Assembly: GCA_902780635.1 (NCBI GenBank)
Contig: CACZGH010000019.1
Coordinates: 1 to 64,000, forward strand
DNA from: an uncultured Prevotellaceae bacterium
GTDB taxonomy: Bacteria > Bacteroidota > Bacteroidia > Bacteroidales > Bacteroidaceae
Length of the DNA: 64,000 nt
Reading direction: 5' to 3'
Positions 11,377 through 19,788 of the stretch are shown here, one piece after another (the stretch's first letter is position 1; the number at the start of each line of letters is the position of its first letter). The position numbers and the translations under genes are program-made. Under the pieces are notes generated by a model that saw only the letters and a list, made by a program, of their open reading frames with translations, was not told the DNA's origin and searched no databases.

Positions 11377-12129
11377 TTATTTGTTTTTCTCTTTTTGTTT
11401 CTTCACTTGCAGGGGCAGATGGCGCCAGATGCATTTGGGAATGCAGCGCCAGAGCGCAGTGACGATGCGCCAGCGCCAGTCTATCACGCATACGTGCTTG
11501 TGTTTGCGGATGGCTTCCACTATCTCGAAGGCCACATCCTCCTTGCGGAGCATCATAGGGTAGCGGTTGCCGTCATTGAGAAGGGCGGTGCCCACAAAGC
11601 CAGGACGGACATCGGTAAAACGTATATTCAGCTTTTGGGTGTTGGCCAATTGCTCCAGGGCCTCTATGTAGGTGCCTTGGAAGGCTTTGGTGGCAGAGTA
11701 GGAGGGTGCAGGACCCAACCCCTTGGTGCCGGCAATGGAGGTGATGGCAGCGATGTGGCCACCGCCATGCTGAGCCATATATCTATAGGCTGCCCCGATC
11801 ATTCTGGTGAACCCGAGGGCGTTGGTGACGACGGTATTTTCCTCTATCTCTGGGTCCAGTGTGGGATTCTGGCGGCCTATGCCAGGGGCATAGAAAAACA
11901 AATCCATGCCACCTGTCACAGCGATAAGACTTAGCAGCAGGTCTTCAGCCTCGTCACTGTTCACATCGATGGTCTCCACCTCTACCATTTGGGGTGACTT
12001 GGCTTTCAGTTCCATTAGACGGTCGGTACGACGTGCGGCGATGCCTATCTTCCATCCGTCGGAAATCAGCAGCTTACCCACTTCCATTCCAATGCCTGAT
12101 GAGGCGCCTATGACTATCGCTTTTTTCAT
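11377..12129 (-). CDS. Short-chain dehydrogenase/reductase (SDR)
   Basis: NAD(P)-dependent oxidoreductase of 250 residues with a Rossmann fold. The cofactor motif GASSGIG lies at residues 8-14, followed by a basic AARR stretch that favours NADP. The active site has the serine in AITSIAG and the YSATK tyrosine/lysine pair near 150. The C terminus is lysine-rich. It is the first gene of a probable two-gene unit with the Nudix hydrolase. A 12-nt inverted repeat brackets its promoter and covers the start codon (see 12127-12175). The substrate is unknown. Confidence 0.9.
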   Translation of the reverse strand: MKKAIVIGASSGIGMEVGKLLISDGWKIGIAARRTDRLMELKAKSPQMVEVETIDVNSDEAEDLLLSLIAVTGGMDLFFYAPGIGRQNPTLDPEIEENTVVTNALGFTRMIGAAYRYMAQHGGGHIAAITSIAGTKGLGPAPSYSATKAFQGTYIEALEQLANTQKLNIRFTDVRPGFVGTALLNDGNRYPMMLRKEDVAFEIVEAIRKHKHVCVIDWRWRIVTALWRCIPKCIWRHLPLQVKKQKEKNK

Positions 12130-12178
12130 GATTCAGATTTTACACGGCTAAGATAGTCAAAACATCTGAATCATGCAA
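12127..12178 (-). promoter_or_regulatory. SDR promoter flanked by a 12-nt inverted repeat
   Basis: On the minus strand a TATCTTAG box (12148-12155) lies 19 nt from TTGC (12175-12178), close to the phylum consensus. A perfect inverted repeat, arms 12127-12138 and 12164-12175 (ATCTGAATCATG), flanks the -7 box. One arm sits in the spacer and the other spans the ATG. This could be an operator. Confidence 0.5.
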
Positions 12179-12574
12179 GGATTTTGCAGATTTTAATGTC
12201 TCAACTCCACTTTCGCAAGCTCAAGTTGTTAGCCCCACAGACTAATCGCTTGACAACAATTCTCTCACCTCTCACCACTATGTAGTATTTTGTAGGGATG
12301 CGGCGTGGCGGGCGGAGCCCGCATCAACAATCGCAACTTTGTAGCGTCAACAATCATGCCGACCCTTTGATGGGTCGAGCATACCTTAATGTACGAGCGA
12401 CTTCTCACCTCTCACCACTATATAGCACCTTCAAAAAGAATGAAAAATGTGTGAATGATGATAACGGATTAATGACTAAAGTGGGGCAATGTTGTTAATC
12501 TTTCATAACGTAATGTGCTACATTGGCAGAAATTATATATTTTTGCAAACTTAATCAATCATACTTATATCAAT
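12130..12574. other. 445-bp intergenic region with degenerate repeats
   Basis: No gene is seen. It holds the SDR promoter region, two near-identical copies of CTCACCTCTCACCACTAT at about 12267 and 12404, a GC-rich hairpin (GCGGGC GGA GCCCGC) near 12308-12323, and the promoter of the next gene. The same CTCACCTCTCAC motif recurs near 62152. Confidence 0.6.
12538..12545 (+). promoter_or_regulatory. -7 box of the exported repeat-tail protein gene
   Basis: TATTTTTG matches TAnnTTTG and lies 30 nt before the ATG at 12575. The -33 element is weak. Confidence 0.45.
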
Positions 12575-13993
12575 ATGGTAAGAAAATACTCATTTTTGAT
12601 GGTACTTGCGCTTTCTCTTTTATCCATGGGTATGATGGCGCAGACCAAAGGTTTTTATCGGCTTCAGAACGTGGCCACCAATCATATCTCTCATCTGAAG
12701 GGCATCACACACTTTGCACCCAATTTGACCCTTGACGAGGCACATGCGCAGCCAGGCACGGTGTCTTATCTGGATTTTGAGGGTAATAAAATCACTGCTC
12801 TCAGTTCACAGAATGTGGATGTGGTCAATCATGTGATACCTATGCTCAAGATGCTCGTACTCCAAACCGTGGACGAGCCCACCTATTATGCTTTGAGAGA
12901 CTCTGCTGTGGCTTATGTCATCGAATTCATGGCCGCGACGTATGCCGATCTGGCCGTACCTTTGATCAACAAATTTACGTATAGTGATTTTCAGGAGTAT
13001 ATTTACAACACAGACACCAATATTTATAAGGTGGATGCTGGCAATGATGATTATTACCTCTATGTCAACCTGCCCAAATTTCCACTCAATGCGGGTATTT
13101 TGACTTCCTATCTGGCTGACAAGGTCAACGAATATCTGAAGATGCTGAGAGCCCCCATGAAAAACATGGCAGCCAAATATCTGGTGGGCAGGGAGTATCT
13201 CACTCCTACGGTGAATAGTCTGGTCGATCATTTCTTTTTTGATGACAAGATTTACCTCACAGAAATCAATGACGTGAATTATGGCCCGCAGTTTGGTTTC
13301 GTCAATGCTGATGGCTATCTGGATGATGCTGAGCAAGACCGATGGAGACTGCTGCCTGTGGACAATGCAGAGAATTATCTGGGTGTAGACGGACAGGTGT
13401 CTGACGATGAGGGTCACTGGTATGCTGCCGTGTCATGGGCTTTCCCCGTCACACTGTCAAGTGGCATGAAGGCATATTATGTTGAGAATGAACTTGACTT
13501 GGACAAGTCGCTCATCAAGCGCACGGCCATCACCGACGAGGTCATCCCCGCAATGACTCCGATGATTATCCAACTCAATGGCGCCACTGCTGCTGACAAC
13601 CAAGTGACACCTGTGCTGGATGATGCCACCAATGTGATCGATGGCAATCAACTGATTTGTGCCACAGACACTCTCGGCTTCCTTCTGGGAACAAGCATTC
13701 CTGAGCCTGATACACATTATTATGTGCTCGGCGTGAAAGATGGGAAAATAGGATTGGTAGAAACCTCCAACACTTTCTTCCCTGCCAACACGGCCTATTA
13801 TTACTTGGATGAGAGTCGTAAACAGGGCAATCCTTCCGGATTCTTGGGCCTGGCCGACGATGTCGACGCCATCAACAACGTGACCTTCAACGAAAATGAG
13901 GAGATGACCATCTATGACTTGCAGGGACGCCGTGTGCAACATCCTGTGAAAGGCATCTATATCATCAATGGCAAGAAGGTGATGGTCAAGTAG
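12575..13993 (+). CDS. Exported protein with candidate type IX secretion (Por) C-terminal tail
   Basis: Unrecognised 472-residue protein with a signal peptide (MVRKYSFLMVLALSLL..., cleavage after AQ near residue 23). The body is acidic and rich in Asp, Asn and Tyr; no enzyme motif is visible. The last about 28 residues, from IYDLQGRRV through GIYIINGKKVMVK, match the type A C-terminal sorting signal pattern (short strands with Gly-Ile-Tyr and a basic end). Release or anchoring at the cell surface by type IX secretion is therefore plausible. I start at 12575 because the extension to 12515 reads through the promoter and would spoil the signal peptide. Confidence 0.7.
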   Translation: MVRKYSFLMVLALSLLSMGMMAQTKGFYRLQNVATNHISHLKGITHFAPNLTLDEAHAQPGTVSYLDFEGNKITALSSQNVDVVNHVIPMLKMLVLQTVDEPTYYALRDSAVAYVIEFMAATYADLAVPLINKFTYSDFQEYIYNTDTNIYKVDAGNDDYYLYVNLPKFPLNAGILTSYLADKVNEYLKMLRAPMKNMAAKYLVGREYLTPTVNSLVDHFFFDDKIYLTEINDVNYGPQFGFVNADGYLDDAEQDRWRLLPVDNAENYLGVDGQVSDDEGHWYAAVSWAFPVTLSSGMKAYYVENELDLDKSLIKRTAITDEVIPAMTPMIIQLNGATAADNQVTPVLDDATNVIDGNQLICATDTLGFLLGTSIPEPDTHYYVLGVKDGKIGLVETSNTFFPANTAYYYLDESRKQGNPSGFLGLADDVDAINNVTFNENEEMTIYDLQGRRVQHPVKGIYIINGKKVMVK

Positions 13994-14013
13994 AGAGACT
14001 GTCATCAGCAATA

Positions 14014-14059
14014 AAACGCACGCTCCCCCTGCCCTCGAGGGCAGGGGGAGCGTGCGTTT
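14014..14059. terminator. Bidirectional terminator, perfect 46-nt palindrome
   Basis: The sequence is a perfect inverted repeat centred at 14036.5, with 21-bp arms (AAACGCACGCTCCCC...) around a TCGA centre that is itself palindromic. Flanking A and T tracts allow termination of both the rightward gene ending at 13993 and leftward pheS ending at 14094. Confidence 0.85.
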
Positions 14060-14093
14060 AGCTTCATCGCTGATCGCGAAAAGCGTGGCGCTA

Positions 14094-15131
14094 TCAATTG
14101 GCCGCCTCAAACTCGCGAAGGAAGCGGGTGTCGTTTTCAGAGAACATACGGAGGTCGCTCACACGGTAGAGAAGATTGGTGATGCGCTCCACGCCCACAC
14201 CGAAAGCATAACCACTATACACCTTGCTGTCGATACCGCAAAGTTCAAGTACGTTGGGGTCTACCATGCCACAGCCGAGAATCTCCACCCATCCTGTGTG
14301 CTTGCAGAAGCCGCAGCCCACACCACCGCAGATGTGGCAGGAGATGTCCATCTCTGCACTGGGCTCGGTGAACGGGAAGTAACTGGGGCGGAGACGGATC
14401 TTGGTGTCGGCGCCAAACAGCTCCTGAGCAAAGGTGAGCAACACTTGTTTCAGGTCTGTGAAGGAGACATTCTTGTCAATGTACAGACCTTCTATCTGAT
14501 GGAAGAAACAGTGGGCACGGGCCGTGATGGCCTCATTGCGGTAGACACGGCCAGGACAGATGACGCGGATGGGAGGCTTGGTAGTGTCCATCACCCTTGC
14601 CTGCACACTGCTGGTGTGGCTGCGTAAGATGATGTTCTTGGTCACGTCGTTGGGATGTGTCTCCACAAAGAAAGTGTCTTGCATATCACGCGCAGGATGG
14701 TCGGCGGCAAAGTTCATCTTGGTGAACACATGCAGGTCATCCTCTACCTCCGGACCATCGGCGAGTGTGAATCCCATGCGGGAGAAAATGTCTATGATCT
14801 CGTTGGTGACAATGGAGATGGGATGGCGTGTGCCTAAATTGACAGGGTAGGCGGTGCGGGTGAGGTCAAGGTCGTCGTGGCTGTCGGCAGACGAGGCAAC
14901 CTCCTCACGCAGGGCGTTGATATGCTCTAAAGCGGTCTGTTTCAGTTCATTGATTTTGATGCCTACTGCTTTTTTCTGATCTGCAGTGACAGTGCGGAAG
15001 TCGGTCATCAGAGCGGCGATCTCGCCTTTCTTGCTCAAGTATTTCACTCTGAGTGCCTCAATCTCCTCAGCATTGCTGGCTTTCAGCTCTTTCACTTCTT
15101 TCAGAAGTGCGTCTATTTTCTCAAGTAACAT
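14094..15131 (-). CDS. pheS: Phenylalanyl-tRNA synthetase alpha subunit
   Basis: Catalytic subunit of the heterotetrameric class II enzyme that charges tRNA(Phe). The 345-residue length is standard. An N-terminal coiled coil (about 1-90) binds tRNA. The class II core follows, with FHQIEGLYID (motif 2 region) near 210 and the motif 3 arginine in GVGVERI near 318. The beta subunit gene is not adjacent, as is common in Bacteroidota. It is transcribed alone: a palindromic terminator lies downstream, and a TACCTTTG promoter box lies upstream at 15156-15163 (minus strand). Confidence 0.96.
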   Translation of the reverse strand: MLLEKIDALLKEVKELKASNAEEIEALRVKYLSKKGEIAALMTDFRTVTADQKKAVGIKINELKQTALEHINALREEVASSADSHDDLDLTRTAYPVNLGTRHPISIVTNEIIDIFSRMGFTLADGPEVEDDLHVFTKMNFAADHPARDMQDTFFVETHPNDVTKNIILRSHTSSVQARVMDTTKPPIRVICPGRVYRNEAITARAHCFFHQIEGLYIDKNVSFTDLKQVLLTFAQELFGADTKIRLRPSYFPFTEPSAEMDISCHICGGVGCGFCKHTGWVEILGCGMVDPNVLELCGIDSKVYSGYAFGVGVERITNLLYRVSDLRMFSENDTRFLREFEAAN

Positions 15132-15155
15132 ATTCTTTTAATGCTTTTACGGGTG

Positions 15156-15163
15156 CAAAGGTA
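15156..15163 (-). promoter_or_regulatory. -7 box of pheS
   Basis: On the minus strand this reads TACCTTTG, a match to TAnnTTTG, 24 nt upstream of the start codon. Confidence 0.6.
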
Positions 15164-15258
15164 GTGAAAATTGAGTGCTTTCAAGCATTTTGCCTATGCT
15201 TTTTTTGCACATGGAAATTATTTTGTGAGATTTTATGATAATAATGGAAATAATGTTG

Positions 15259-15266
15259 TACTTTTG
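15259..15266 (+). promoter_or_regulatory. -7 box of the DUF4348 lipoprotein gene
   Basis: TACTTTTG matches TAnnTTTG, 38 nt before the ATG at 15305. It is divergent from the pheS promoter. Confidence 0.55.
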
Positions 15267-15304
15267 CACAGAATATCACAGGATTATTGTACCTACGTTT
15301 TGAT

Positions 15305-16174
15305 ATGAGAAAAGGTGCGTTGTTATTGATAGGCATATCAGTATTGATGATATGCGTGACAATAGGTTGCAAGGACAAAAAACCTGAGGTTGTCCCTGTA
15401 GACTCCGTGGCCGTAGTAGACTCCATCGTCGAGGAGGTCGTTGAGGACACGGTGCCTGAGGACGCATTGGACAGCTTGATTTCTTCTACGCCTATGCCTA
15501 AGGCCGCTGACGAGTTGTTTGATGATTTTCTGTTTAATTTCACGGCCAATAAAAAGTTGCAGTACGACCGTGTCAAGTTCCCTCTCAAAGTGATAGAGGG
15601 CGACCAAGAAAGCTTTACAGAGAAGAAAGACTGGAAAATAGAGAAGTTTTTCATGAAGCAGGAGTTCTTCACGCTCATTCTGGATGATGAGAGCCAGCTG
15701 GCTCTGTCTAAGGACACTACGGTAGACAATGTGATCATAGAGAAAATCAATCTCAAGGAGAAGTCGGTGGAGCAGCATATCTTCAACCGTGAAGATGGCT
15801 TGTGGATGCTGACTTCCATCAATCGCAATACGGTCTATCAGAATCCCAATAAGTCTTTTCTCAATTTCTATGAGAAATTCGCAAGTGACTCTTTGTACCA
15901 GATTGAGAGCATGAACGACCCTGTCAATACGATTTTGCCCGACCCCGATGATGATTTCACCATGATAGAGGGTGATTTCCATCCAGACCAGTGGCCGGAA
16001 TTCTGTCCCATGGAGTTGCCTTCTGAATATATATATAATGTGATTTATGGTCAGACCTACAGTCAAGCCAACCAAAAATTGTTTGTCATCAGGGGCATTT
16101 CCAATGGATTGGAGGTAGAGATGACCTTTAAGAATAAGGGAGGCAACTGGAAACTCACAAAAATCATATACTGA
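15305..16174 (+). CDS. DUF4348-like lipoprotein
   Basis: A 289-residue predicted lipoprotein. The N terminus has a hydrophobic segment ending VTIGC, a lipobox with the acylated cysteine near residue 19. A Val/Asp/Glu-rich linker (about 25-60) follows, then a globular domain resembling Bacteroidota DUF4348 proteins, whose function is unknown. I prefer the ATG at 15305; the in-frame start at 15287 would place extra polar residues before the signal. The stop overlaps the murB start by one base (TGATG), so translation is probably coupled and the role may be envelope-related. Confidence 0.7.
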   Translation: MRKGALLLIGISVLMICVTIGCKDKKPEVVPVDSVAVVDSIVEEVVEDTVPEDALDSLISSTPMPKAADELFDDFLFNFTANKKLQYDRVKFPLKVIEGDQESFTEKKDWKIEKFFMKQEFFTLILDDESQLALSKDTTVDNVIIEKINLKEKSVEQHIFNREDGLWMLTSINRNTVYQNPNKSFLNFYEKFASDSLYQIESMNDPVNTILPDPDDDFTMIEGDFHPDQWPEFCPMELPSEYIYNVIYGQTYSQANQKLFVIRGISNGLEVEMTFKNKGGNWKLTKIIY

Positions 16175-17187
16175 TGAGGGACGTTCGCAACTATAACCTT
16201 CTTGCCCACAATACTTTCGGCATCAACGCCACCTGTCGGCGCTTTGTAGAGTTTGAGACGGCTCAGGAGGCCGCCTCTTTCTTCTCCAGTTATTCATTGG
16301 GTGTAGAACCACTTCTGCTCATAGGCGGAGGCAGCAACTTGCTGCTCACTGGCGATTTTCCGGGACTGGTGCTGCGGTCGGATATCAAAGGAATGACAGC
16401 GAGGGAGGTAGATGGTCACGTCTTGCTCAGATGTGGCTCCGGAGAGGTATGGGATGATGTGGTGGAGTATTGTGTCAGTCAGGGATGGCATGGCGCAGAG
16501 AACCTGTCGCTGATACCGGGAGATGTGGGTGCTTCGGCAGTGCAGAATATCGGTGCGTATGGTGCCGAGGTCAAAGATATCCTGGTGGAGGTGGAGGCCA
16601 TTGAGATGGCCACAGGGCAGATGGTGACATTTACCAATGCCGACTGTGAGTATGCCTACCGTGACAGCCGCTTCAAACATGACTGGAAAAACCGTTTCTT
16701 CATCACCGCCGTGACCTATCGTCTGGAGAAATCATTCCAACCTCGCCTGGAATATGGAAATATACGGCAGAAACTGGCCGCTGAGGGGATCGATCATCCC
16801 ACCGCAGAACAATTGCGCCAGACCATCATCAACATACGCAATGAGAAATTGCCAGATGTCAAAGTGGAAGGCAATGCCGGCAGCTTCTTTGTCAATCCTG
16901 TGGTGAGCCGGGAAAAATATCTCGAGTTGGAGGCTTTGTATCCTGGTATGCCGCATTATACGATTGATGAAGAGCATGAGAAAATACCCGCAGGATGGAT
17001 GATTGAGCAGTGTGGCTGGAAAGGACGCACGCTGGGGCATGCCGGGGTGCATAGCCGTCAGGCTCTCGTGCTAGTCAATAGAGGTGGGGCCACAGGGCAG
17101 GAGGTACTCCGGTTGTGCCAAGCTGTTCAGGAGGATGTGCTCCACCGTTTTGGTATTGAGATACACTCAGAAGTAAATATTGTATAA
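16174..17187 (+). CDS. murB: UDP-N-acetylenolpyruvoylglucosamine reductase MurB
   Basis: Reduces UDP-GlcNAc-enolpyruvate to UDP-MurNAc with NADPH in the cytoplasmic phase of peptidoglycan synthesis. The protein has 337 residues. FAD-binding residues are seen in GGGSN (51-55) and the block PGDVGASAVQNIGAYG (115-130). The NAGSFFVNP block carries the catalytic serine, S237. The tyrosine-containing insertion between domains indicates type I MurB. The gene starts inside the stop codon of the DUF4348 lipoprotein gene and is followed 9 bp later by an MBL-fold hydrolase, forming a three-gene unit. Confidence 0.96.
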   Translation: MRDVRNYNLLAHNTFGINATCRRFVEFETAQEAASFFSSYSLGVEPLLLIGGGSNLLLTGDFPGLVLRSDIKGMTAREVDGHVLLRCGSGEVWDDVVEYCVSQGWHGAENLSLIPGDVGASAVQNIGAYGAEVKDILVEVEAIEMATGQMVTFTNADCEYAYRDSRFKHDWKNRFFITAVTYRLEKSFQPRLEYGNIRQKLAAEGIDHPTAEQLRQTIINIRNEKLPDVKVEGNAGSFFVNPVVSREKYLELEALYPGMPHYTIDEEHEKIPAGWMIEQCGWKGRTLGHAGVHSRQALVLVNRGGATGQEVLRLCQAVQEDVLHRFGIEIHSEVNIV

Positions 17188-17196
17188 GAACAGGTT

Positions 17197-17958
17197 ATGA
17201 CTCTTACCTTTCTTGGAACAGGTACTTCCGGCGGTGTGCCGAGTGTAGGGTGTGGATGTAAGGTGTGCCACAGTGCTGACCCGCATGACCGGCGACTGCG
17301 CAGCTCCGCCCTTTTGGAGACAGAGCATACCAGGATCTTGATAGACTGTGGCCCTGACTTCCGGCAGCAAATCATGCCTTTTGATTTCAAACCTCTCGAT
17401 GGCGTACTGCTCACACATATCCATTACGACCATGTGGCAGGCATTGACGACATACGTCCTTTTTGTGTATTTGGTGCAGTGAATATTTATGCAGACCAAA
17501 CCACTGTGGATGGTTTGAAGGTGACAATGCCTTACTGTTTCGCATCACATCTTTATCCGGGAGTGCCCTTGCTTGCGCTTCACGCCATCCAGCCTCATCA
17601 GTCTTTCGTCATCGGCGATGTGACCGTTATGCCTGTCAGGGTGATGCATGGGAGCATGCCCATTCTTGGCTATCGTTTTGGCCCCTTGGCGTATATCACT
17701 GACATGAAGACGATTGACGAGGCGGAGATGGCCTATCTCAAAGGGGTGGAGGTGTTGGTGGTCAATGCTTTACGATTTGAAAAGGTGCATCACTCACACC
17801 AGTTGGTCGATGATGCTTTGGCGTTTGCCCAGCGGATAGGAGCTCGCCAGACCTACCTCATACACTGTACACATGACATCGGATTTCATGACGAGGCCAA
17901 CAGCCGTTTGCCAAAAAATGTAAAATTTGCTTACGATGGGCAGGTGATTTCCTTATAA
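17197..17958 (+). CDS. MBL-fold metallo-hydrolase, PhnP-like
   Basis: A 253-residue metallo-beta-lactamase-fold hydrolase. The N terminus reads LGTGTSGGVP, typical of the PhnP/LipB-associated group. A cysteine cluster (CGCKVC) follows, then the metal motif THIHYDH near residues 75-81 and later histidines near 150 and 226. Relatives are cyclic phosphodiesterases or tRNase Z-like enzymes; the substrate here is not known. It is the last gene of the lipoprotein-murB-hydrolase unit and lies upstream of a short independent transcript candidate. Confidence 0.85.
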   Translation: MTLTFLGTGTSGGVPSVGCGCKVCHSADPHDRRLRSSALLETEHTRILIDCGPDFRQQIMPFDFKPLDGVLLTHIHYDHVAGIDDIRPFCVFGAVNIYADQTTVDGLKVTMPYCFASHLYPGVPLLALHAIQPHQSFVIGDVTVMPVRVMHGSMPILGYRFGPLAYITDMKTIDEAEMAYLKGVEVLVVNALRFEKVHHSHQLVDDALAFAQRIGARQTYLIHCTHDIGFHDEANSRLPKNVKFAYDGQVISL

Positions 17959-18023
17959 TTTGTAACAAAAGTAGCTCAAAAAGTTAAAAATACTTGAAAA
18001 GGTGAATATTTTTTCATAAAACT

Positions 18024-18122
18024 ATTGCAAGTAAAAATTTTTTGATTACCTTTGCAATGTGTTTTTCATAGTATTAGATTTAAGGTTAACAAAAGGTTGG
18101 AGTACAGCGGTACTCCTTTTTT
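18024..18122 (+). ncRNA. Candidate small RNA (about 62 nt) with own promoter and terminator
   Basis: TACCTTTG at 18047-18054 with ATTG 19 nt upstream (18024-18027) predicts a start near 18061. Only 38 nt later a hairpin begins (arms 18099-18105 and 18110-18116, GGAGTAC/GTACTCC) followed by six T. No open reading frame of note fits between. The result is a discrete transcript of about 62 nt or a convergent terminator with its own promoter. The family is not identified. Confidence 0.5.
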
Positions 18123-18432
18123 ATTTCCTATTTCTAAATAGTAAGGCTGTCAGTAGGTTGCCTTTGTTTTTTGATCGCTTGTTCTTGCTGCCGCCACCGA
18201 AGCGATTGTATAGTTTCCATGCTAATAAAAGACCGTCGAATACGGATACGCCAGTTGTCATTAAATTTGAAAAGCGTTGAGATGGCAGGGTGTTCTCCTG
18301 CTTGTGGAACAAACCGTTCCACTGTGATTTCATTGATTGATTGTCTTTACGAAGTTCTCTGCGCAAATATTCCTTGCGCAGGCGGATGTCGTCTAAAGAC
18401 TTAAATGGTAACAAAGGTTGTTCGGACTTCAT
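18121..18432 (-). CDS. Conserved hypothetical protein, third gene of YtxH/holin unit
   Basis: A 103-residue basic protein with no family I recognise. It has a charged N-terminal half (RLRKEYLRRELRKD), a modest hydrophobic stretch (VFDGLLLAWKLYN) and a very basic glycine-containing tail. It starts 4 bp after the holin-like gene, and its stop codon lies in the T run of the terminator on the other strand. The context suggests an envelope or stress role shared with its two upstream neighbours. Confidence 0.65.
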   Translation of the reverse strand: MKSEQPLLPFKSLDDIRLRKEYLRRELRKDNQSMKSQWNGLFHKQENTLPSQRFSNLMTTGVSVFDGLLLAWKLYNRFGGGSKNKRSKNKGNLLTALLFRNRK

Positions 18433-18436
18433 GCGA

Positions 18437-18787
18437 TTAGTTGTTCAACAATAAGTCGGCGAGAAATTTGACAAGTGGCTTTTCTATCCAGCGGCGCCGG
18501 TTGGCGAGGAGAAGAATCAAAAAAAGAAGATAGATTCCAGCGACGATGCAGAAGGCCCATACATAGCCCACCCATGAGGCAAGGCCGTATGCGATGGCAA
18601 ACGACAGGTATATGAGTATCATCATCAACAATAGCATCAACGTCAACGACATAGCGGCAGCGGTGACCAGTTTCACCACTTTCTCTATGACGTCGAGTTT
18701 CACATATTCAGACTGCAGACCCACATAGTGCTTTAGCTGCTCTGCCAATTGAGCAATCGTCTCTACGTTTTTGTCGCTGGAAATCAT
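18437..18787 (-). CDS. Holin-X-like (DUF1469) membrane protein
   Basis: A 116-residue protein with a polar helical N terminus (about 1-40), two transmembrane helices (about 42-65 and 72-95) and a basic C-terminal helix. It matches the phage-holin-like Holin-X/DUF1469 family. In Bacteroidota these sit with YtxH proteins outside prophages and are thought to be envelope or stress proteins rather than lysis factors. It is the middle gene of a three-gene unit with 4-18 bp gaps. Confidence 0.8.
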   Translation of the reverse strand: MISSDKNVETIAQLAEQLKHYVGLQSEYVKLDVIEKVVKLVTAAAMSLTLMLLLMMILIYLSFAIAYGLASWVGYVWAFCIVAGIYLLFLILLLANRRRWIEKPLVKFLADLLLNN

Positions 18788-18805
18788 GATGGGGTGCGGA
18801 AAGGG

Positions 18806-19024
18806 TTAGTCGATAGCCTCTTCAGCGGCGTCTTTGATGTCATCCACAAGGTCTTCCATGTCCTTGCGGGAAATGTTAAGATTGTGCTTCTTGCAGAAGT
18901 CTGACACTGTGTCGGAAATCTTCGTACGCATGTCTGTACCTTTTTCAGGAGCCATGAGCAAGCCAATAGCTGCTCCAGCAAGGGCGCCACCGATAAATGC
19001 GCCAATGTAGCTTAATTGTTTCAT
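18806..19024 (-). CDS. YtxH-domain protein
   Basis: A 72-residue protein of the general stress YtxH family. It has one N-terminal hydrophobic helix with a glycine/alanine pattern (GAFIGGALAGAAIGLLMAPEKG) and the family-typical APEKG turn. A charged helix follows (DLVDDIKDAAEEAID). It is first in the YtxH-holin-hypothetical unit. The upstream minus-strand TACATTTG at 19101-19108 with ATTG 19 nt further fits the phylum promoter. Confidence 0.85.
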   Translation of the reverse strand: MKQLSYIGAFIGGALAGAAIGLLMAPEKGTDMRTKISDTVSDFCKKHNLNISRKDMEDLVDDIKDAAEEAID

Positions 19025-19100
19025 GTTTACGTTATTTTAGTTAAAAGAAATAAGTTGGTCTTTCTGAGGAGTGCTGTGACAGCAACTCGTATTTCGTTAG

Positions 19101-19131
19101 CAAATGTAGTAAAAGTTTGTTAAACGGCAAT
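19101..19131 (-). promoter_or_regulatory. Promoter of the YtxH/holin unit
   Basis: On the minus strand: ATTG, 19 nt, TACATTTG, i.e. close to TTTG-N19-TAnnTTTG, about 77 nt upstream of the YtxH start. Confidence 0.55.
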
Positions 19132-19224
19132 GAATAATGAGGTCTTTTTTTGTTAATTGTGTTGTATTTTGTTCATTTAACAAACTTTAGGGGGTCTTTG
19201 TCATTGTTTTTGCCCGAATTTGTG

Positions 19225-19232
19225 TAACTTCG
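19225..19232 (+). promoter_or_regulatory. -7 box of the SPOR lipoprotein gene
   Basis: TAACTTCG is a one-base variant of TAnnTTTG, with ATTG about 18 nt upstream. It would drive the SPOR-ruvX-def-TPR unit. Confidence 0.4.
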
Positions 19233-19290
19233 CAAAAATTTTTTGTTTGGATGATATATTAATTAACAATCACTATTCATTTCAGAGATT

Positions 19291-19782
19291 ATGAAGAAAT
19301 ATTTGGTATTCTGCGCAGGACTTTGTGTCGTTCTGGCATTCAGCAGTTGTAAATCTAAGGAAAGTGCTTACAGAAAAGCTTATGATCAGGCTAAGGCACA
19401 GGAAGCCACATCGGCAACAACGTCAGACTATGACGACTCTCCTGTGGTGACTCCTTTTGTCGAGAAGCCCGTCACCAGTGGCACTGTCACTGACAACAGC
19501 GACAACGTGGCTGTACGCAGTGAAAACTTGACTGTGGTTAATGGTTCTGGCCTCAAGGCATACAGTGTTGTGGTTGGCTCTTTCAGCGTGAAGTCCAACG
19601 CAGAAAATCTTGTGGAGCGTCTGCGCGCATCTGGTTATGATGCACAGTTGGCATATAACGCCAGCCGTGACATGTACCGTGTGGTGGCTTCTACTTTTGA
19701 CAGCAAGTCGAGCGCAGTACAGAGCCGTGACAGACTGAGAAACACCTATCCCGATGCATGGTTACTGTTTTACGGTAGGTAA
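19291..19782 (+). CDS. SPOR-domain lipoprotein
   Basis: A 163-residue lipoprotein with the lipobox FSSC at about residues 17-20. A Thr/Asp-rich linker (about 40-85) leads to a C-terminal SPOR domain (about 88-163; AYSVVVGSF opening, YRVVASTF strand). SPOR domains bind denuded glycan strands of peptidoglycan, so the protein probably acts in the periplasm at division or repair sites. The ruvX gene starts 6 bp downstream, so the two are likely co-transcribed. Confidence 0.88.
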   Translation: MKKYLVFCAGLCVVLAFSSCKSKESAYRKAYDQAKAQEATSATTSDYDDSPVVTPFVEKPVTSGTVTDNSDNVAVRSENLTVVNGSGLKAYSVVVGSFSVKSNAENLVERLRASGYDAQLAYNASRDMYRVVASTFDSKSSAVQSRDRLRNTYPDAWLLFYGR

Positions 19783-19788
19783 TCTTGC

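Noticed and set aside
18059-18280. Small rightward coding gene after the TACCTTTG promoter
   Set aside because: The frame runs through a terminator hairpin and T run and then is antisense to the 103-residue gene.
18437-19024. Prophage remnant, based on the holin-like gene
   Set aside because: No phage structural or integrase genes nearby; YtxH plus Holin-X is a common chromosomal pair.
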